Shown: piece by piece, positions 58,504 to 64,000 of the stretch
Layout: each line of letters begins with the position of its first letter
Numbering within the stretch: the first letter of the stretch is position 1
Origin: Morinoia aosen
Taxonomy: Eukaryota; Arthropoda; Malacostraca; Amphipoda; Talitridae
Assembly: GCA_030386875.1 (NCBI GenBank)
Contig: CM059567.1
Coordinates: 86,731,130-86,795,129 of the forward strand
Direction: 5' to 3'
Length of the DNA: 64,000 nucleotides
The notes under the pieces: generated by a model
Told to the model about the DNA's origin: nothing
Databases searched by the model: none
The model's input: only the letters and a program-made list of their open reading frames with translations
Made by a program: the position numbers and the translations under genes

Positions 58504-58941
58504 CTTCAAATACTCATTCCTCAGCACCTGGAAGATAGCTTCACATGTTTCCGGAATGAATTTGCTTAATGCTTGTTTAGAGATGATTGTTGTATATTCC
58601 ATGTCTTTGTACGTTCTACCTGTAGCCAAAAATCGTAAAGTAGCGGTCAGCCTTTCATGTGGTGAAATTGGTGCTCTCATACAAGTATCTTTTTCTATGA
58701 TATGCGGTGTCACCAAATCCAATAAATAAGTATATGTCTCCGTGTTCATTCTCAAGTAATTCCGCCAGTCATTAGGTTCATCACTTAATTCACGTAGCAA
58801 TTTGATATGGGAAAAGTTCCGTCTTCGTAGGAGCCACGTTCTCGACCACTTTGAACGGCGAGTTCTTCGAAGGCGTTGAACTCTTTTCTTTTTTACGAGA
58901 CAAACAGCCAAAACTGTCAGAATTTGCACCTCCTCCATCAT
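58504..58941 (-). pseudogene. Harbinger transposase, first exon only
   Basis: From ATG 58941 the minus strand encodes 146 codons: a basic N-terminal part, then 'KLLRELSDEPNDWRNYLRMN', 'LLDLVTPHI', 'APISPHERLTATLRFLATG' and 'MEYTTIISKQALSKFIPETCEAI'. This is the usual N-terminal half (helix-turn-helix region) of PIF/Harbinger transposases (HARBI1-like, DDE_Tnp_4). The exon ends AAG and is followed by a perfect donor GTGAGT (58503-58498), phase 0. The DDE exon that should follow is absent before the convergent MADF gene. The frame is open and unbroken as far as it goes. Confidence 0.75.
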
Positions 58942-59070
58942 CACAATATGACAGACAACCGAGCTAATCAGGTGGGAACATGGAACCGTGTGGACGCTCA
59001 AAACTTGCAACGTTTTAGGACTGCGCAAACTAAAACGGAGTAAAAAACGTAGCGTGTGGACCCGGCTTAA

Positions 59071-60255
59071 GAGTGACGAACCTCGAATGTCCATGGAGTT
59101 GGGAGCTCCTCCGACGACAGATGGTTAGGGCGAGCTTGCAGGAGTCGTGCTGGTGTACGGCTCACAGCTTCGGCATCGCACCATCCTGACGTCCGTCGAT
59201 GCATGAGATTCCCAGCTCCAGCCCAAGACAACCAGAAGAGCGAAGGCGGAGCGAAGAAGCAGTGCGGTAACGGTGAGCTTAGCCACTCATCCTCCCGTCG
59301 CCTGTCCGCCTTAAAACGTTGCAGGGAAGACGCATCCAAACTCAAACTTTAGGTTCGGAGCAAATTAGTCCAACGGCGGAACCACGTAAAACCTGCGGCG
59401 ACAGGGAAGCGCTACACACAGAGTCAGTAGCCGGTAGTTATGATCTGCTGATAATTGGGTCAGATGACCGGAGCAGAGCTTATTCTGCAGCGTCTATGGG
59501 AGCTACAGTAAACTGGATACTGTATACTGTATTTTGCCAAATTTAAACTAGGAGCCGTCTACCAGCGAGCCAGGACCACTCTAAAACCAGTCGACCAAAT
59601 TTAGATCAATATTTTATATACATAAAGTACACAATGACGAACATATAAACACTCATATTCCTAAAACGTATTATTGGAACTAGCTTTATCAGCGCAACTT
59701 TCCCACGCGACCGAAGTTCTCCGTCATCTATTACCACAGCAATTTTTGTTCTAACAACAAAAAAGTACAAAACTTTTCTGGAACCATTCAACAAATAAAC
59801 TTTGCATCTTCATTTCATAGTGTCATACTTTCCCAACAACTTTCATACTATCACCAACAACATTATTCATTATCAATTCTCAGCGCAATAATATTGTCAT
59901 GATACTACCCGCAGTAAAGTACGTGTGACAAGTGGTGTGCGACATGATCACTGCTTTTGCACATAGCGGTCAATGTGTTGAAGTCAATCAATGGCGTAAC
60001 GTAGTTACAGAGACCTAATGGTTTGCTTGAGGCTTGAAAACAATTTGTTATTTGTTTTATGATGTTCATTAAATGGTGAAGGGATAGAGCAATAAATTCG
60101 ATATCTTATATGGAGTTTTGAAGATTTCTATACACGAAAAATACAATACATTAAGTCGCACTGAATTTTTCTTCCTTATACTAAAACATATTTGAGTGAT
60201 AGAGATGAAATCATGTCTTGACATTAATGTGTTGTTAAGCTGCTCAAGCGATCTC
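59071..60255. other. Unassigned DNA with a GC-rich part
   Basis: 59080-59430 is GC-richer and has open frames on both strands (for example minus 59067-59345), none recognisable. The rest is AT-rich without features. Confidence 0.4.
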
Positions 60256-60262
60256 TTTGCAA

Positions 60263-61089
60263 CCAGGATTGCCAGATGATGTGCACCAGTTTTAGTCAAA
60301 TGTTCCCGGAAAATTAGCCACAAATAGCCACTGATTTTTATTTTGAATCAATAAGAAATAAAAAAATACATCAATATCGTATGTTGTTGAATTCATTACA
60401 TTGATTCCATGGCAATGTTTTATAATTTTTGTAAAAATTGTTCTGAAACATGGTTGCTGGATCCTGGTTGGTCAACTTCATTGAAATCTCGTATATAACT
60501 TCATCCTTTCTATCTCTTTTTAATATGAAGTGAATTCACGCGCTGATTTTCAGTTTTCCAGACGTCCTATCTCGTTATGATGGCGTGAAAAGATTTGGGT
60601 AAATTCTGAATGTTTGGTCTCATATGAGTTAGAACTTTTCCAGGTTTGAAAAGATGAGGACTCTTCATTACATTATCGTCATCCAATACTAAAATTCAAC
60701 TTGTCAGCTTGCCTCGATAACAGCATTTATGACATCTTTCTTTAATGGCATACTTCTCTTTCTGTGTCATTGTCGATTCTTTGAGAAGCAGCTCAAATTT
60801 GGTTCTAGTAAATTTTTATCCAAACTTTTGTTTAAGTGACTGATGAAGCCTTTGAAGATCTCAATTTGTAAACTCTGAAAGTCGTTTCATTACCGTTCAT
60901 ACCGAGATCAAACACGTTAAGTTTAGGATTAGATATAATTCTGTCGTATTATTAAATAAATATTTTTAAACATCAATAAATTAGCCACAATTAGTCAAAA
61001 TGAAGGTGGCTAATTCTCAAAAATTATCCTAAGCCACAGTTCATGAAGATTAGCCAGTTTGGTAAAATCAGCCAAATCTGGCAATCCCG
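60263..61089. mobile_element. Non-autonomous element with CCAGGATTGCCAGAT-type ends
   Basis: Left end CCAGGATTGCCAGAT and inverse right end CGGGATTGCCAGATTTGG. Both ends hold repeated TTAGCCA/TAGCCAC motifs. The interior of about 800 bp is AT-rich and non-coding. The end sequence is shared with the MITE at 31088-31210, including the preceding GCAA, so the two belong to one terminal-repeat family. Confidence 0.5.
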
Positions 61090-61326
61090 CAGTTGCAACG
61101 TGTAGCACTGTATATCTGAATCAGTGAATCAATATTATCATCTCATCAGTACGGATCCGAACTTCGTGAGTGATGGGCAAGTTTTCGATAACCTCCCGGG
61201 GTTTTCAAATACTCCGAAAATCGTTGGAACGACGAGCCCAAGTAAGACGTCGATTGTTTGGAGGTAAGTAACCATTGTGTCTTTGTTAAAAATAGAAAGC
61301 ATTGCATCACTTTTTTTTGCACAACG

Positions 61327-62490
61327 ACGTCATTAATATTAGACATGCACGTACGAACGCGTCGCAGAAGTTTTGAAGTTTCTTAGTTAGCACAGTAATT
61401 TATTTTGTTTACTTAAAATTACAATCATCTATAACAAATATGTCGTAATCTGATCAGGTCATTTTAACAGCTACAGTTAGTTCAGTTTAAATCATACATC
61501 ATTTAGGTAAAAAATCGGAAACCTAATCATATTATTCTAACCGAGTTACGCCCGAGCAGCCAGAGAACCACAGACGTACGTACGTGTGAACTCATAGCTG
61601 AAGCTTAGTTAGAACATTGCCAGCGGAAGTGCACAGAGCAGCACGACTGTACAAAATTTTATACGCGTATTCTTCTCGAAACGTTTGAAATCAAGCACCG
61701 ACACACTTGTGTGTATAATGCTTCGCGTCTGCTATTTTTTGCCTATCTCTTCTTTTTAGTGAGCTCTGTACGCTCGCTCAAACAAGTTGATTCAAGCAAT
61801 CAAATAAAGAAACAGGCAAAGGCAGATTCCTTCGGAGCAAATGGCAAATGCATTTGTTACCAAATTTTTCTCCTTCTTCAAAGACAGCAGTTGACAGCGA
61901 TATTTTTTATATTTTCTACATAACAAATTGTTTTCATTGTACTAGAATGAAGTAATATTAATAGACTGCATAACTTTTTGTACTATACAGTTATATTTAT
62001 TTTCACCTGTGGAACTTGAAACCGCAAATCGTTCATATTGGGTCCTGAAGTTCATGAAATACAATGAAGGCTGAGTATGATAGCACTGGAAAAATTAACT
62101 TAAAGTTTATTTTGATTTTGGCTATATAATGTTATCGTTTGATTGGTGAAGTAGGGGATTTATGTGTTAGGCTTTCACTTTAATTTAATCCGTTCGTTCA
62201 TTTTAGGAGGACTATCCTACAGATATTTAGTTTTGCTGACTTTGTGATGTTGGGCATGTATTTTTTCCAATATTTCCTGACATTATATGGTATCATATTA
62301 TTTTATTTTGGGAAATTTGTTACGGACTGTTCCATACATGGTAGTATTTTTTTAATCATTTCACTTTCGGTTTCCCGGTTCCCTCCTTTATCGCTTAGAT
62401 TTTTTTCAGATGTTTTCAATTACATTTATTTTTAAAAATATGTACTATAACTGAAATTTTTCACTATTGATTGGTTTGTGAGTTATTATT
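61327..62490. repeat. Direct duplication, copy 1
   Basis: Begins GACGTCATTAATATTAGACATG and is followed by colinear similarity to copy 2, with several large indels. The most similar block is 61560-62040 against 62990-63480 (ACAGACGTAC.TACGTGTGAAC through AAACCG.AA.CGTTCATAT). The later block 62183-62400 matches 63490-63720. Contains a small secreted-peptide-like frame. Confidence 0.75.
61712..61923 (+). pseudogene. Small secreted-peptide-like frame, copy 1, start disrupted
   Basis: The frame encodes a strongly hydrophobic leader ('LLFFAYLFFLVSSV') like a signal peptide, a polar stretch 'DSSNQIKKQAKADSFG' and a 'KCICY' motif, then AT-rich read-through. The ATG at the place where copy 2 begins lies in another frame because of a 1-base difference, so this copy probably cannot be translated as is, unless spliced. 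No family is recognised. Confidence 0.35.
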
Positions 62491-62497
62491 GCTTTGC

Positions 62498-63725
62498 AGA
62501 CGTCATTAACATCAGACATGTAAATTCATAATATGCGTGTTTTTTCTCCTGCTTCGTAGAAAAGAAACCATTTCTTCAATAATTTATGTTTTTCCCTTAG
62601 AGAGTTTGATCATTTTAGCAGTCAAATTAAATATACTTCCAAACAACATTATTTACGTCGCGAACTGCGAATAGTAATACATTATGACTAAGGCAGTATC
62701 ACAGTAACTGCTGTTATTTGGTATAATTCTTTACATAATATGTGTCGTTTAAAACGGCTGTGACTTTTAGGAGAATAATGAAACAGAGTATTTCATTCCA
62801 TTATTAAATGATACTTATATTGCCGAGCTATACAATAATAAATGTTCGCACTAGAGTTCTGTTACACAGCGACGAAAGGCAGCTGTTGAAGTGCGCATGG
62901 TAGTGATTCTTGGTGGTGGTGACGAGCCGTACACGTACACAGAGTCGCTCACGCACACTGAGAATGTGCGAGGTTGACAGAGGTGCTGCCCGAGCACAGA
63001 CGTACATACGTGTGAACGCTCAGCTCAAGCTTATAAGCTAGTTAGGAAACTACCAGCGGCAGTACACAAGAGCAGTGCAACAGTCCGTACTCTGAATTTA
63101 TCACCTATATTTTTCGAAACGTTGGGTATGCCGTTACGTTTGAAATGATGCAGGGACACACTCGTTGTGCGTATGGCATTGCGCCCGCTATTTTTGTCTT
63201 TTTTTGTTCGTAGTGTCCTCTGCACGTCCGCTCAAACATTTCAAAGCAATCTAATAAAGAAAAAAGCACATGCCGATTCCTTCGGAACAAATCGCAAATG
63301 CACATGTTGCTAGATTTTTATTTTTCTTTACTGACAACAGTTGACGTCGATATTTTCGATTTTTTACATTACAAATTGTCTTCGTACTAGATTATGTTAT
63401 ATTAATAGACTACATAGCTTTCTATGTTTAATAGTTATTTTTATTTATCATTTGGGACTTAAAACCGTAAACCGTTCATATCGTGTCATTTCACTTCAAT
63501 CCGTTCGTTCATTTGAGTGAGACTATCCTGCAGATTTCATTCATATAGTTGATTTCGTGATGTTTGGCATGTCTTTTTCCCTACATTTCCTTGTATAATT
63601 TGGTATTATATTTTTTAATATTGAACAATTTGTTACGGATTGATTGTTCCATACATAGGTGGATTAATTTTTAATTATTTCATCTCTGGTTTGCCGGTTT
63701 CATTATTTATCGCTTCATTTTTTTA
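62498..63725. repeat. Direct duplication, copy 2
   Basis: Begins GACGTCATTAACATCAGACATG. An extra 250 bp relative to copy 1 precedes the conserved block, with a GC-richer patch at 62860-63000; about 115 bp of copy 1 (62045-62160) is absent. The overall match by eye is about 75-80% in aligned blocks. Confidence 0.75.
63175..63318 (+). CDS. Small secreted-peptide-like frame, copy 2, 47 codons
   Basis: ATG at 63175 (CGTATGGCATTG) opens a frame that ends at TAG 63316-63318. It has a hydrophobic N-terminus ('LRPLFLSFFVRSVLC'), then 'QSNLIKKKAHADSFGTN' and a final 'KCTCC'. It aligns with copy 1 in one frame, with a two-codon length difference that keeps phase, and shares 'IKK.A.ADSFG.N.KC.C'. The shape is signal peptide, short pro-region and Cys-containing end, as in small secreted peptides; no known family fits. 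The surrounding non-coding DNA is about as similar, so selection on the peptide is not shown. Confidence 0.35.
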
Positions 63726-64000
63726 GGTGATCAAATTTTTTGATTCATCTGGACGAAGTTTTGATTTTAGGTTCTGATTTGATTTTAGGTTATGAGGAGG
63801 ATGTCCTCAATAATATTAAATTTTCAAAACAATTTTTATAACTGAACTTTTTCATTCGTTTTTTCTCTAGTTTTTCGCATTTCTCGCTGATTGTTTCGAT
63901 TTCTGCATTCGACTTACTATTTTTTAACTTTTTCAACTGCTTTGTTTCTTCATCTATTATTTTCAGCAATCTGCTTCATTTTATCGCTTCGTTATTTCGT
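63726..64000. other. T-rich DNA to the window edge
   Basis: No feature recognised; the sequence is T-rich on the plus strand. Confidence 0.5.

Larger units (their letters stand above)
57570..59070. mobile_element. PIF/Harbinger element, internally deleted
   Basis: Terminal inverted repeats of at least 37 bp: AAGCCGGGTCCACACGCTAC.. continuing through GTTTTTTACTCCGTTTT at the left, and the same on the other strand at the right (to 59070). TAA at the left and TTA at the right resemble the 3-bp TWA target. Inside are a MADF accessory gene on the plus strand and the first exon of a Harbinger transposase on the minus strand, pointing towards each other. The catalytic DDE part is missing, so this 1.5-kb copy is non-autonomous. 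Confidence 0.8.

Noticed and set aside
58942-59094. Extension of the Harbinger transposase frame upstream into the terminal repeat and beyond
   Set aside because: The open frame crosses the end of the element; the start at 58941 lies inside it and precedes the conserved region.

Overview
The window looks like a transposon-rich, AT-rich, mostly non-coding stretch of an arthropod nuclear genome, most likely an insect. The evidence is the mix of element classes: mariner, Tc1-like, piggyBac, PIF/Harbinger, hAT-like, BEL/Pao and a Polinton (Maverick) fragment. There is also a good splice donor inside one transposase gene, and TATA/initiator-style promoters occur. I found no host protein-coding gene that I can name, no rRNA or tRNA gene and nothing bacterial. 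Short open frames in the first 43 kb are what chance gives in such DNA, except where they belong to broken transposases.

Layout. 1-13 kb is anonymous DNA with two CpG-rich, exon-like patches (about 3.74-4.45 kb and 10.39-10.56 kb), each ending in a GTAAGT donor. 13.5-15 kb holds two fragments of a Tc1-like transposase. 19.97-22.21 kb is a GC-ended inverted-repeat element with a relic MADF domain and a 26-bp tandem array. 22.70-23.96 kb is a nearly full-length dead mariner that seems to sit inside an older LINE fragment. 24.6-24.9 kb may be a Penelope-type endonuclease tail. 29.7-31.4 kb is a nest of foldback, hAT-like and MITE repeats. 31.4-33.7 kb is a dead piggyBac flanked by four copies of one palindrome. 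36.8-39.0 kb holds two inverted-repeat families. 40.4-41.2 kb is a non-autonomous TA-flanked element rich in TGTCTC.

43,516-51,729 is the most complete unit: a BEL/Pao LTR retrotransposon with two 2.34-kb LTRs about 1.2% apart and one intact 1,040-codon gag-protease frame, but no reverse transcriptase, RNase H or integrase. Next to it, 52,751-55,952 is a minus-strand Polinton cluster: a capsid-like fragment, a zinc-ribbon/hydrophobic protein, an adenain-type protease that lacks its acidic catalytic residue, and three fibre/coiled-coil frames packed end to end. DNA polymerase, integrase and ATPase are absent.

56.63-57.46 kb is a 32-copy, 26-bp minisatellite whose unit contains a GAAA-loop hairpin. 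57.57-59.07 kb is a deleted PIF/Harbinger element with a MADF accessory gene and the first transposase exon facing each other. 60.26-61.09 kb is another non-autonomous element. 61.3-63.7 kb is a diverged direct duplication carrying two related small secreted-peptide-like frames.

The elements do not form a pathway. The strongest candidates for something new are the pol-less BEL element that keeps a long Gag frame, the compact Polinton fibre module, and the duplicated small-peptide locus.
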